From contig JAITEW010000011.1 of NCBI GenBank assembly GCA_031281855.1, forward strand, positions 1 to 17,136: 17,136 nt of DNA, given 5' to 3'. Below are positions 8,439 through 14,594 of the stretch, piece by piece; positions within the stretch are counted from its first letter, which is position 1, and the number at the start of each line of letters is the position of its first letter. The translations under genes and the position numbers were made by a program. The DNA is from Treponema sp. GTDB lineage: Bacteria > Spirochaetota > Spirochaetia > Treponematales > Breznakiellaceae. A model generated the notes under the pieces. It was not told where the DNA came from and made no database searches. It was given only the letters and a program-made list of their open reading frames with translations.

Positions 8439-8839
8439 TTTATCCCCAAAACTTTACCGATTACCGCGTCCGCCGAAACAGGACCGTAGGAACGGGAATC
8501 GTAGGACTGGAGGCTGTTATCTCCCAGGGCGTAAAAATCCCTTCCCCAAACCTCGCTGCAGCGCTTGACGGCTATTTCCCCCAAAGGGGTATAAAAGACC
8601 ACGATGTCCCCCTGTTCCGGGGAAGCCCATTGCAGAAGGTAGGTTCCTGATCCCGGGAACTTGAAGCCATAGGCCAGCTTAAAGACCAGGAGCGCCTTTC
8701 CGGGCTTAATCGCAGGGACCATGGAATGGCCTTCCGCAATCATAAAGTCAAACAGAAATATCTTTATCAGCAGTGCTGTGATGAAAGCGCCGATGATGGC
8801 TTTCCCTGTCTTTCCTCCTGAAACGGTCCCCTTTCCCAT
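8435..8839 (-). CDS. lepB: Signal peptidase I, short form
   Basis: Membrane serine protease (family S26) that removes signal peptides from exported proteins. The 134-aa protein has one TM helix (about 13-33) followed directly by the catalytic box: S39 in EGHSMVPAIKPG, general base K92 in GEIAVKR, and the C-terminal box ALGDNS..SYDSRSYGPV (D107, D114, R116). It is short for the family; the beta-rich insert between the Ser and Lys boxes is reduced to about 50 residues, but all catalytic boxes are intact, so it is a compact enzyme and not a fragment. No Shine-Dalgarno precedes the ATG; a TCGACA-17-TATACT promoter ends 7 nt before it, implying a leaderless message. An AGGAGG occurs inside codons 7-10 with no usable start after it. 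First gene of the operon with the PBP and DUF115 genes; gene symbol by family. Confidence 0.9.
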   Translation of the reverse strand: MGKGTVSGGKTGKAIIGAFITALLIKIFLFDFMIAEGHSMVPAIKPGKALLVFKLAYGFKFPGSGTYLLQWASPEQGDIVVFYTPLGEIAVKRCSEVWGRDFYALGDNSLQSYDSRSYGPVSADAVIGKVLGIK

Positions 8840-8846
8840 AATCTGC

Positions 8847-8875
8847 AGTATAATGCTTCCCCTGAATTATGTCGA
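8847..8875 (-). promoter_or_regulatory. Sigma-70-type promoter for lepB operon, probably leaderless
   Basis: Read leftward: -35 TCGACA at 8875-8870, 17-nt spacer, -10 TATACT at 8852-8847. Only 7 nt lie between the -10 and the lepB ATG at 8839, so transcription should start at or next to the A of the ATG. The match is 5/6 at each box. Confidence 0.65.
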
Positions 8876-8887
8876 TAAAGCAATATA

Positions 8888-10111
8888 ATGGATAATCTTC
8901 TTTCCAATCAGCATGTACGGCGCCGGAAATCCCCGGTACTAAAAGGGAAACCGGCTTTCATTTCCGGCAGGAAACCCCGGAAGACCGGTATCTCCTATCC
9001 GGCAGCCTTTTCTCCCAGGCAGGAATGGAAGGGGGACTTTATTCGGCAGGTGCGGCAGAAGCCCTTGAGGCAGAAGAACCTTCCCCTGCGGCCCGGACGC
9101 GACAGGACAGGAGAGGAAAAAGAACCAAGGTTCAGGCCCTCCCTTTCTCTGCCCCTGATCCCCGCAGCGGGACTCTGCGCCCTTCTTATAGCGGCTATCG
9201 CGGCTATTAATACCCGGGAAGAGATCCCTTTTGCCTGGATGCACCGGGACGTAATCCCCCTTCCTGCCGCGGACAGCGCAGGGGAATACAATATGGCCCT
9301 TTACGCGGGCCTGGTTCCTGAAACCGGGGAGCAGGGAGCTTCTTCTGAAAACGCCGGTGAAGCTATACCCCTGGATCTGGCGGAAACCTTTGCGTGGAAG
9401 ACCTATACGGTAAAAAAAGGGGACTCGGTTTCGGGAATAGCAGCCGAACACGCTATCTCTATGGATGCGATTATCGCCTCAAACGGCATCTCCAATGTCC
9501 GCCTCCTGCGAGAGGGACAGGTTCTTAAGATCCCCAATATGGACGGCATTCCCTATGCGGTAAAAAAAGGCGACAGCCTTTCAAAGATCTCCCAGTCCAT
9601 GGGAGTGCCTCTGGAAGCTATTCTGGACGCCAACGATATCCAGCAGGACGTGATCACCCCGGGGGAATCCCTCTTTATCCCAGGGGCCAGGATGCGGAAC
9701 GAGGACTTGCGGCTTGCTTTGGGAGAACTGTTCATCTATCCCCTTAAAGGGGCCAGGCTGACTTCCCCCTTTGGCTGGCGGAACGATCCTATCAACGGGG
9801 TAAGGCGGCACCATGCGGCAGTGGACCTCGCCGCGCCTACAGGAACCCCGGTTAAGGCCGCGTCTGACGGGAAAGTTTCGGCTCTGGGCTTTAATTCAAC
9901 GTACGGGAACTTCATTATTCTGAGCCATGAGAATAATTACCAGAGCATGTACGCGCATTTGAGCGCGTTCGCCGTAAAGAAGGGCGACCGCGTGGCCCAG
10001 GGGGTGAAAATAGGGGAAGTTGGCAGCACCGGTTACAGTACAGGGCCGCATCTTCATTTTGCGATATACAAGAACGGTCAGGCGGTTAACCCCCTTGATT
10101 TTCTTCATTAA
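8888..10111 (+). CDS. Membrane-anchored double-LysM, M23 family peptidase
   Basis: Peptidoglycan-remodelling protein of 407 residues. The first 84 residues are strongly basic (Arg/Lys-rich) and presumably cytoplasmic; one TM helix lies at about 87-107. After a linker there are two LysM domains, about 172-216 (YTVKKGDS to LKIP) and 223-265 (YAVKKGDS to LFIP), then an M23 peptidase domain (about 289-400). The zinc site is complete: H309-xxx-D313 (HAAVD), H357 in MYAHLS, and H388-L-H390 in GPHLHF. It therefore looks active (endopeptidase, lysostaphin/DipM type) and not a degenerate EnvC/NlpD-like activator. It diverges from lepB across 48 nt. The start is uncertain: no RBS is seen, and a TATAAT at 8884-8889 overlaps the ATG at 8888; no nearby downstream in-frame ATG offers an alternative. 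Confidence 0.9.
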   Translation: MDNLLSNQHVRRRKSPVLKGKPAFISGRKPRKTGISYPAAFSPRQEWKGDFIRQVRQKPLRQKNLPLRPGRDRTGEEKEPRFRPSLSLPLIPAAGLCALLIAAIAAINTREEIPFAWMHRDVIPLPAADSAGEYNMALYAGLVPETGEQGASSENAGEAIPLDLAETFAWKTYTVKKGDSVSGIAAEHAISMDAIIASNGISNVRLLREGQVLKIPNMDGIPYAVKKGDSLSKISQSMGVPLEAILDANDIQQDVITPGESLFIPGARMRNEDLRLALGELFIYPLKGARLTSPFGWRNDPINGVRRHHAAVDLAAPTGTPVKAASDGKVSALGFNSTYGNFIILSHENNYQSMYAHLSAFAVKKGDRVAQGVKIGEVGSTGYSTGPHLHFAIYKNGQAVNPLDFLH

Positions 10112-10139
10112 TGATATATTATTGATAATAGTGAGGTTC

Positions 10140-10164
10140 TTTCAAAATCCTGTTGGTTTTGAAA
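10140..10164. repeat. Inverted repeat downstream of the M23 gene
   Basis: TTTCAAAA (10140-10147) and TTTTGAAA (10157-10164) pair around CC-TGTT-GG, giving a 10-bp stem with one bulged T. It lies 28 nt after the M23 stop. It is not followed by a T-run on either strand, so it is a poor intrinsic terminator; an operator or mRNA 3'-end structure is possible. Confidence 0.5.
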
Positions 10165-10182
10165 AAAGTGTCCAAATATAAA
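10153..10182 (+). promoter_or_regulatory. Possible promoter for the 43-aa microprotein
   Basis: TTGGTT (10153-10158), 18-nt spacer, TATAAA (10177-10182) in an AT-rich stretch. The -10 is good and the -35 only fair; the -35 overlaps the right arm of the inverted repeat at 10140-10164. Confidence 0.35.
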
Positions 10183-10220
10183 AAAGTTAAATAACAGCGC
10201 TCCGGCCTGTTGGAGGGTTC

Positions 10221-10352
10221 ATGCGTAAATTGGTCATCATCCTTATTGCCTTTATCGCGGTAGTTACTTTTATCCGGGCTTTTGATAATACCGGGAATTT
10301 GGGGATGAACGTTTCTCCGGACATCTCCGAAGAAATCAGCGAATTCGACTGA
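10221..10352 (+). CDS. Single-helix membrane microprotein, 43 aa
   Basis: A short gene, ATG at 10221 to TGA at 10350-10352. A strong RBS (GGAGGG at 10212-10217) sits 3 nt from the ATG. The peptide opens with basic MRK, then a hydrophobic helix (about residues 4-20, LVIILIAFIAVVTFIRAF), then an acidic, soluble tail ending EEISEFD. It could be a small bitopic membrane protein or an exported peptide; there is no lipobox cysteine and no clear signal peptidase site. It stands alone between the M23 gene and the hairpin pair at 10363-10430. A CTCC about 13 nt upstream of the RBS could pair with GGAG and mask it. No homologue is recognised; the call rests on RBS, composition and following terminators. 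Confidence 0.65.
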   Translation: MRKLVIILIAFIAVVTFIRAFDNTGNLGMNVSPDISEEISEFD

Positions 10353-10362
10353 AAAATGAGCT

Positions 10363-10389
10363 TGTTCCAAAAGCTGAAGTTTTGGAACA
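10363..10389 (+). terminator. Hairpin after microprotein gene
   Basis: TGTTCCAAAA (10363-10372) and TTTTGGAACA (10380-10389) form a perfect 10-bp stem with loop GCTGAAG, starting 10 nt after the microprotein stop. No T-run follows, so it may be an mRNA-stabilising or attenuating hairpin, with the next hairpin doing the termination. Confidence 0.5.
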
Positions 10390-10404
10390 GCCTCGATACA
10401 TTCT

Positions 10405-10436
10405 GAAAACCCCGGACTTGCGGGGTTTTCTTATTA
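10405..10436 (+). terminator. Intrinsic terminator downstream of microprotein
   Basis: GAAAACCCCG (10405-10414) and CGGGGTTTTC (10421-10430) form a perfect 10-bp stem with a 6-nt loop (GACTTG), followed by TTATTA. Because the stem ends in A4/T4 and is nearly symmetric it may work in both directions. It isolates the microprotein from the downstream coiled-coil/NodB pair. Confidence 0.75.
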
Positions 10437-10446
10437 AGAGTACACT
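10418..10446 (+). promoter_or_regulatory. Possible leaderless promoter for coiled-coil/NodB-like operon
   Basis: TTGCGG (10418-10423), 17-nt spacer, TACACT (10441-10446), ending 6 nt before the ATG at 10453, which has no Shine-Dalgarno. The -35 overlaps the right arm of the terminator. An inverted repeat AGAGT-AC-ACTCT (10438-10449) covers the -10. Confidence 0.4.
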
Positions 10447-10452
10447 CTAATC

Positions 10453-10656
10453 ATGAGCTCCAAAAACGGGCGTATCGCTATGGCGGAAAATTCCGGATTT
10501 GATATGGTACTGGACAGAGCCTTCGAAAAACTCCAGGATAAGCAGGCGCAGTATTCCATCAGAAGACTGCAGGAACTGGATATCAGACTGGAAGATCTGG
10601 AAAAGGAGCTGGATGAGCTTATCCGCTGTAATACGTATCATGAAAATGCGGAATAG
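10453..10656 (+). CDS. Small coiled-coil protein, 67 aa
   Basis: No family recognised. From about residue 18 to 60 the sequence is a charged heptad-like helix (RAFEKLQDKQAQYSIRRLQ, then LEDLEKELDELI), a likely two-stranded coiled coil; no signal peptide or TM, so cytoplasmic. It overlaps the start of the large NodB-like gene in another frame (the stop at 10654-10656 lies inside that gene), so both are probably made from one message, the upstream reading opening the downstream start. No RBS precedes ATG 10453, in keeping with a -10 box 6 nt away; ATGs at 10480 or 10504 (the latter with a weak GGA 6 nt before) are alternative starts giving 58 or 50 residues. The strong helix pattern argues that this frame is real. 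Confidence 0.6.
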   Translation: MSSKNGRIAMAENSGFDMVLDRAFEKLQDKQAQYSIRRLQELDIRLEDLEKELDELIRCNTYHENAE

Positions 10657-12967
10657 ACCTGACTCTAAGGCTGGTGTTTCAAAATCCGGTGTTTTGAGAA
10701 ACTCCGGGTGTTTTAGTTTTTTATTGTTCTTCCTGATGCTTTCTTTCCCCCTTTCCGGAGGGGTAAATTTTTCCGATCTCGATCTTGCGGAAGATAACCG
10801 GCTCCTCTTCCGGGCGGCTTCATCCGGCAAAGGCGCCGCGCGTCAGGACGCCCTGTTCCTGGCCCGGCTTCCCAATACAGCGCTCCAGCAGCTTACCGCT
10901 TTCCCTGAACGCATGGATCTGATAGAAAACGGCAGAACCCTGCAGATCCGGAATGTTTTCGGCGCCCTGAGGGTTCCTGTTTCAGGAGGGCTGCCACGGC
11001 AGATTTCCGGGTTTCCTTCTTTTACTGCCGGAAGCCCGGTCCTGAGCGGCAGGGTAGAGGAGATGGCGGTTTCCGCGGACGGCCGCTGGATCCTCTATGT
11101 GGAACCTGAAACCGCAGCTTATGGGAACCTTATCCTGCTGGACGCCGGTTCAGGGAGCAGGATCGTTGCCGCTTCCCAGGTGGAACGGCCGGATCGGTAC
11201 TTCCCGGCTTCCTGGAGCCCTGATTCCAGGGTTTTCATTTACGCCCGTAAAGGGAGGCTTTATTACTATACGGTCAATTCCTCTGCGGCTCCTTTGGATG
11301 AACGGTTCCGCCTTATAGGCGAAGGCGGGATCAACTCGGTTTACTGGTCGAGAGGGGGGGATTTTTTCTACCTCCGGAATTCAGCGGTGTACCGGGTACG
11401 GGGGGCTGAACTTTTCGCCCGGGCCCTTTACGCGAGTTTCCTTGAAATCGGAACGCTGGCGGGAAAGCTCCCGTTTGAATACAACCCTAATTTTGACCGC
11501 TTCTGGATCGCCCCTGACGCCGGTTCCCTGCTTTTGTCCAAAGGAGGGCGGAATATTTTTTACCTCCCCCTGGGATTCGACGATTACAACGGCGGCGGCG
11601 ACGCGTCGCTTCCGTACCTGGCCATCCCCCGGGCTTGCCAGAATATCCGGGTGCTCTGGGCTCCTGGCGGAATAGTTACTATCGTAGCTTCTGTTCCGGT
11701 ACGGAAAGCCGGTGAAAATCCGGTCATGGCCTGGCGGCTCGGCGGTTCAGGAAGGAGTATGGAATTCCTTCCCCTTGCTGTTCCTTCCGGCGCAGGCGCC
11801 AATCCCTCCCTTAACGGGGAGCTTTCCCCTGACGGTTCCAGAGCCCTTTTCTGGGGAGAAGAAGGCATAGTCCTTTACGACTATATAAACTGGAAACCCC
11901 TGGAAACCCTGAGCGTTCACCGGGGGCTTTCGTGCGTGTGGATTTCCAATGACGATATCGTAACAGGCGACGGGCTTAAAATAGAACGGATACGCCTCGC
12001 TTCAGGTTCTTCCGTGAGCCGCCGGGATCTTATCTGCCTTTCCTCAGCCTCGGCCTTCGGCTTTGAGGATAAGGGTCCGCCTGGGGATGAGGAATCCCGC
12101 CAGGATCCCCGCATCTTTGCCTTTAGCGCCGGCATCTGGTTTGCCACTGACGGCAGAAACCCCTGGACGGCTGCCGGCAGTCCTGCTGTCAGGCCGGCCC
12201 TTCAGCTTTCGGGCCGTTACCGGGTCTATCTGGAAAACCAGAACGCCGGGCCTTACGACAATATCCCTATGGTCCGCAACATCACGTCGGTAGGAACCGC
12301 TTCGCTTCTGCCAAAAGGGGAAAACCGGACAGGCTTGAAGGAATTGAGCCTTTGCTTCGATCTCTACGACGACGCCGAAGGGCTTCCTGAAGTTCTGGAG
12401 GCCCTGGACCGTTTCGGCGTCAAGGCGACCTTCTTTCTCGGAGGCGAATTTATCCGCCGTTATCCCGGCGCGGCGTCCGACATTGCCGCCGCGGGCCACG
12501 AAACAGCGTCCCTTTTCTTCGCCGCTATCGATCTGTCCGATTCCCGGTACAGCATAGATGATGATTTTATCTCCCGGGGCCTTGCGCGTAATGAGGACGA
12601 ATTTTACCGGGCCACAGGCCGCGAACTCACCCTCATCTGGCACCCTCCTTATTACGCCGCTTCGCCGGAAATAAACGCGTCTGCCGCCAGAGCCGGTTAC
12701 CGCACTGTTGCCCGTGATGTTGACCCCCTGGACTGGGTGAGCCGGGAAGACGAAAAACGCCTTTCTCTTCCCCAGTATTCGGCTGCGGATATGATCGACC
12801 GTATCATGGCCGCCAGGAAGCCGGGGTCGGTGATCCCTGTGCGCCTGGGGCTGCTTTCGGGCGGGCGGAGCGATTACCTCTTCAGCCGCATCAACGTCCT
12901 GCTTGACGCCCTGGTCCGGGAGGGGTATTCAATCGTGCCTGTCTCGGCGCTGAAAGATTATTTGTGA
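10613..12967 (+). CDS. Secreted beta-propeller protein with degenerate NodB-like (polysaccharide deacetylase) domain
   Basis: Large exported protein, 784 aa from ATG 10613. That start has AAGGAG 4 nt upstream; ATG 10640 (775 aa, no RBS) is the alternative, and the frame is open further upstream to 10499 without coding sense. A hydrophobic signal segment (CFSFLLFFLMLSFPLSGG) follows a basic leader. About residues 50-570 read as a TolB/WD40-like propeller (repeated blades such as MAVSADGRWILYVEPE, SWSPDSRVFIYARKGRLYYY, ELSPDGSRALFWG). From about 577 a NodB fold is recognisable (LCFDLYDDAEG, VKATFFLGGEFIRRYP, AAGHETAS, DVDPLDWVS, ALKDYL), but key positions are changed: the metal-binding HxxxH reads L634..A638, the RPPY motif is HPPY (H677), and the C-terminal catalytic His is R744. 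Likely periplasmic binding or scaffold role, not deacetylation; inference. Confidence 0.85.
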   Translation: MSLSAVIRIMKMRNRPDSKAGVSKSGVLRNSGCFSFLLFFLMLSFPLSGGVNFSDLDLAEDNRLLFRAASSGKGAARQDALFLARLPNTALQQLTAFPERMDLIENGRTLQIRNVFGALRVPVSGGLPRQISGFPSFTAGSPVLSGRVEEMAVSADGRWILYVEPETAAYGNLILLDAGSGSRIVAASQVERPDRYFPASWSPDSRVFIYARKGRLYYYTVNSSAAPLDERFRLIGEGGINSVYWSRGGDFFYLRNSAVYRVRGAELFARALYASFLEIGTLAGKLPFEYNPNFDRFWIAPDAGSLLLSKGGRNIFYLPLGFDDYNGGGDASLPYLAIPRACQNIRVLWAPGGIVTIVASVPVRKAGENPVMAWRLGGSGRSMEFLPLAVPSGAGANPSLNGELSPDGSRALFWGEEGIVLYDYINWKPLETLSVHRGLSCVWISNDDIVTGDGLKIERIRLASGSSVSRRDLICLSSASAFGFEDKGPPGDEESRQDPRIFAFSAGIWFATDGRNPWTAAGSPAVRPALQLSGRYRVYLENQNAGPYDNIPMVRNITSVGTASLLPKGENRTGLKELSLCFDLYDDAEGLPEVLEALDRFGVKATFFLGGEFIRRYPGAASDIAAAGHETASLFFAAIDLSDSRYSIDDDFISRGLARNEDEFYRATGRELTLIWHPPYYAASPEINASAARAGYRTVARDVDPLDWVSREDEKRLSLPQYSAADMIDRIMAARKPGSVIPVRLGLLSGGRSDYLFSRINVLLDALVREGYSIVPVSALKDYL

Positions 12968-12982
12968 AGCGCCTCTGCCTTT

Positions 12983-14590
12983 CTATTCCCACTCGATAGT
13001 AGCCGGGGGCTTTGACGAGATGTCGTAAACCACCCGGCCGATGTCCGGTACGGTGTTGGTAATAAGGGTGGAAATCTCAAGGAGATCTTTTGCGGCGAAA
13101 GGGTAAACATCGGCGGTCATGCCGTCGGCGCTGGTTATGGCCCTAAGCGCCAGGACCCAGCCGTACTTGCGGACATCCCCGGCGACGCCTACGGAACGTA
13201 TCGGGAGCAGCGCGGCGAAGGCCTGCCAGATTTCATCGTAGAGCCGTTCCCCTGATGGGCCCCGGCGCTTTTTGAGTTCGTCTATAAAAACGGCGTCAGC
13301 TTCCCGGAGTATGCCGCACTTTTCTTTGGTCACTTCGCCCAGGATGCGGACCGCAAGGCCCGGGCCCGGGAAGGGGTGGCGGCGGACTACTTCGTCCTCT
13401 ACGCCCAGAATGCGGCCTAACGCGCGGACTTCATCTTTGTAGAGCTTGTCCAGAGGTTCGATGATCCTGCCTGCTTTGCGCTTGGCGTCTACCAGGGGGC
13501 TCCCTACATTGTGGTGGCTCTTGATGACATGGGCCTTCTTGCCCACGCCTTTGCCGCTTTCAATGAGATCCGTGTACAGCGTCCCTTGGACCAGAAAATA
13601 CTGTTCCGGCAGGCCCAGGCGGGCGACTTCCCGTTCCTGTATCGTAATAAAAAGATCCCCAATAGCCCTGCGTTTAGCTTCAGGATCTTCAAGGCCCTTG
13701 AGGGCAGAGAGGAATTCGGCCTCGCAATACACGATGTGAAGCTGCTGCGCGCCCAGGCGCTCCAGAGCCGCCCGGACGGTTTTGGTCTCGTCCTTGCGCA
13801 TAAGCCCTGTGTCCATGTACATAAGGTGCACCTGGCCGGGCTCCAGGGCTTTGAGCAGCAAAGCGCCGGCTACTGTCGAATCCACGCCGCCTGATATGAG
13901 AAGCAGCGCCGGATTTTTGCCAGCCTTTTCGGCCAGGGAAGCTTTGAGCTCCTCTGCATAGCGTTCCATGGTCCAGCTCTTTTCGCAGCAGCAGACGCCG
14001 AAGGTAAAGGCTGAGAGTATGTCCATGCCCCCTTCGCAGTGGGTTACCTCAGGGTGGAACTGGAGGCCGAACCAGGGCTTTGATTCGTGGATTACCACAG
14101 CCGGATAGCCGGTATCGCTGACGCCGATCTGAGTGAAGCCCGGCGCAAGCCGGGTAAGGGTGTCGCCGTGGCTCATCCATGCGGTAAAATGTTCTTTTTT
14201 GAAGCCCTTCAAAAAAGGCGCCCAGTGATCCGGCGTAGCTGTACCGGATATGCTTACGCCTACGCCGCCGTATTCCCGCTTAGGAAGAGGTTCCACAAGG
14301 CCGCCGTTGTCCCAGGTCATGCGCTGAAGACCGTAGCAGATCCCCAAAAGGGGCAGGCCGCAGGCGTATACCTTAGGGTCCGGCGCGGCTCCTTCTTTGG
14401 TGTAGACCGATTCAGGGGAGCCTGACAGGATAAGGCCCCTGGCGCCTGAGAATACCCCGCTCGAAAGCAAATCGTCCGTTAAAGGCGTATCCCCTGGGAT
14501 GACTTCGGAATAAACTCCTAGTTCCCGTATGCGCCGCCCGATAAGGGCCGTTGTCTGGCTTCCGAAATCCAGTACAAGAATTTTATCCAT
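12983..14590 (-). CDS. guaA: GMP synthase (glutamine-hydrolysing)
   Basis: Cytoplasmic enzyme turning XMP into GMP with ATP and glutamine, the last step of the guanine branch. All 535 residues are in place: an N-terminal class I amidotransferase domain with C85 (GICYGLQ), H179 and E181 (QFHPEVTHCEGG); an ATP-pyrophosphatase domain with the P-loop SGGVDS (233-238); and the C-terminal dimerisation domain ending in KPPATIEWE, the family signature. It starts 4 nt after the purA stop (TAA-ATAA-ATG) with no RBS of its own, so its translation is probably coupled to purA. It converges on the NodB-like gene with only 15 nt between the stops and no visible terminator there. Confidence 0.98.
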   Translation of the reverse strand: MDKILVLDFGSQTTALIGRRIRELGVYSEVIPGDTPLTDDLLSSGVFSGARGLILSGSPESVYTKEGAAPDPKVYACGLPLLGICYGLQRMTWDNGGLVEPLPKREYGGVGVSISGTATPDHWAPFLKGFKKEHFTAWMSHGDTLTRLAPGFTQIGVSDTGYPAVVIHESKPWFGLQFHPEVTHCEGGMDILSAFTFGVCCCEKSWTMERYAEELKASLAEKAGKNPALLLISGGVDSTVAGALLLKALEPGQVHLMYMDTGLMRKDETKTVRAALERLGAQQLHIVYCEAEFLSALKGLEDPEAKRRAIGDLFITIQEREVARLGLPEQYFLVQGTLYTDLIESGKGVGKKAHVIKSHHNVGSPLVDAKRKAGRIIEPLDKLYKDEVRALGRILGVEDEVVRRHPFPGPGLAVRILGEVTKEKCGILREADAVFIDELKKRRGPSGERLYDEIWQAFAALLPIRSVGVAGDVRKYGWVLALRAITSADGMTADVYPFAAKDLLEISTLITNTVPDIGRVVYDISSKPPATIEWE

Positions 14591-14594
14591 TTAT

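Noticed and set aside
10119..10370. 83-aa open frame on the minus strand
   Set aside because: Antisense to the microprotein; no RBS, and it runs through the inverted repeat and AT-rich gap. The plus-strand frame has the RBS and terminator.
10499..10612. N-terminal extension of the NodB-like gene to 10499 (822 aa)
   Set aside because: Those 38 residues are Trp/Ser-rich out-of-frame reading of the coiled-coil gene and would delay the signal peptide; the RBS supports 10613.
12044..12643. 199-aa open frame on the minus strand
   Set aside because: Lies inside the propeller/NodB gene on the other strand, whose domain motifs cover the same bases.
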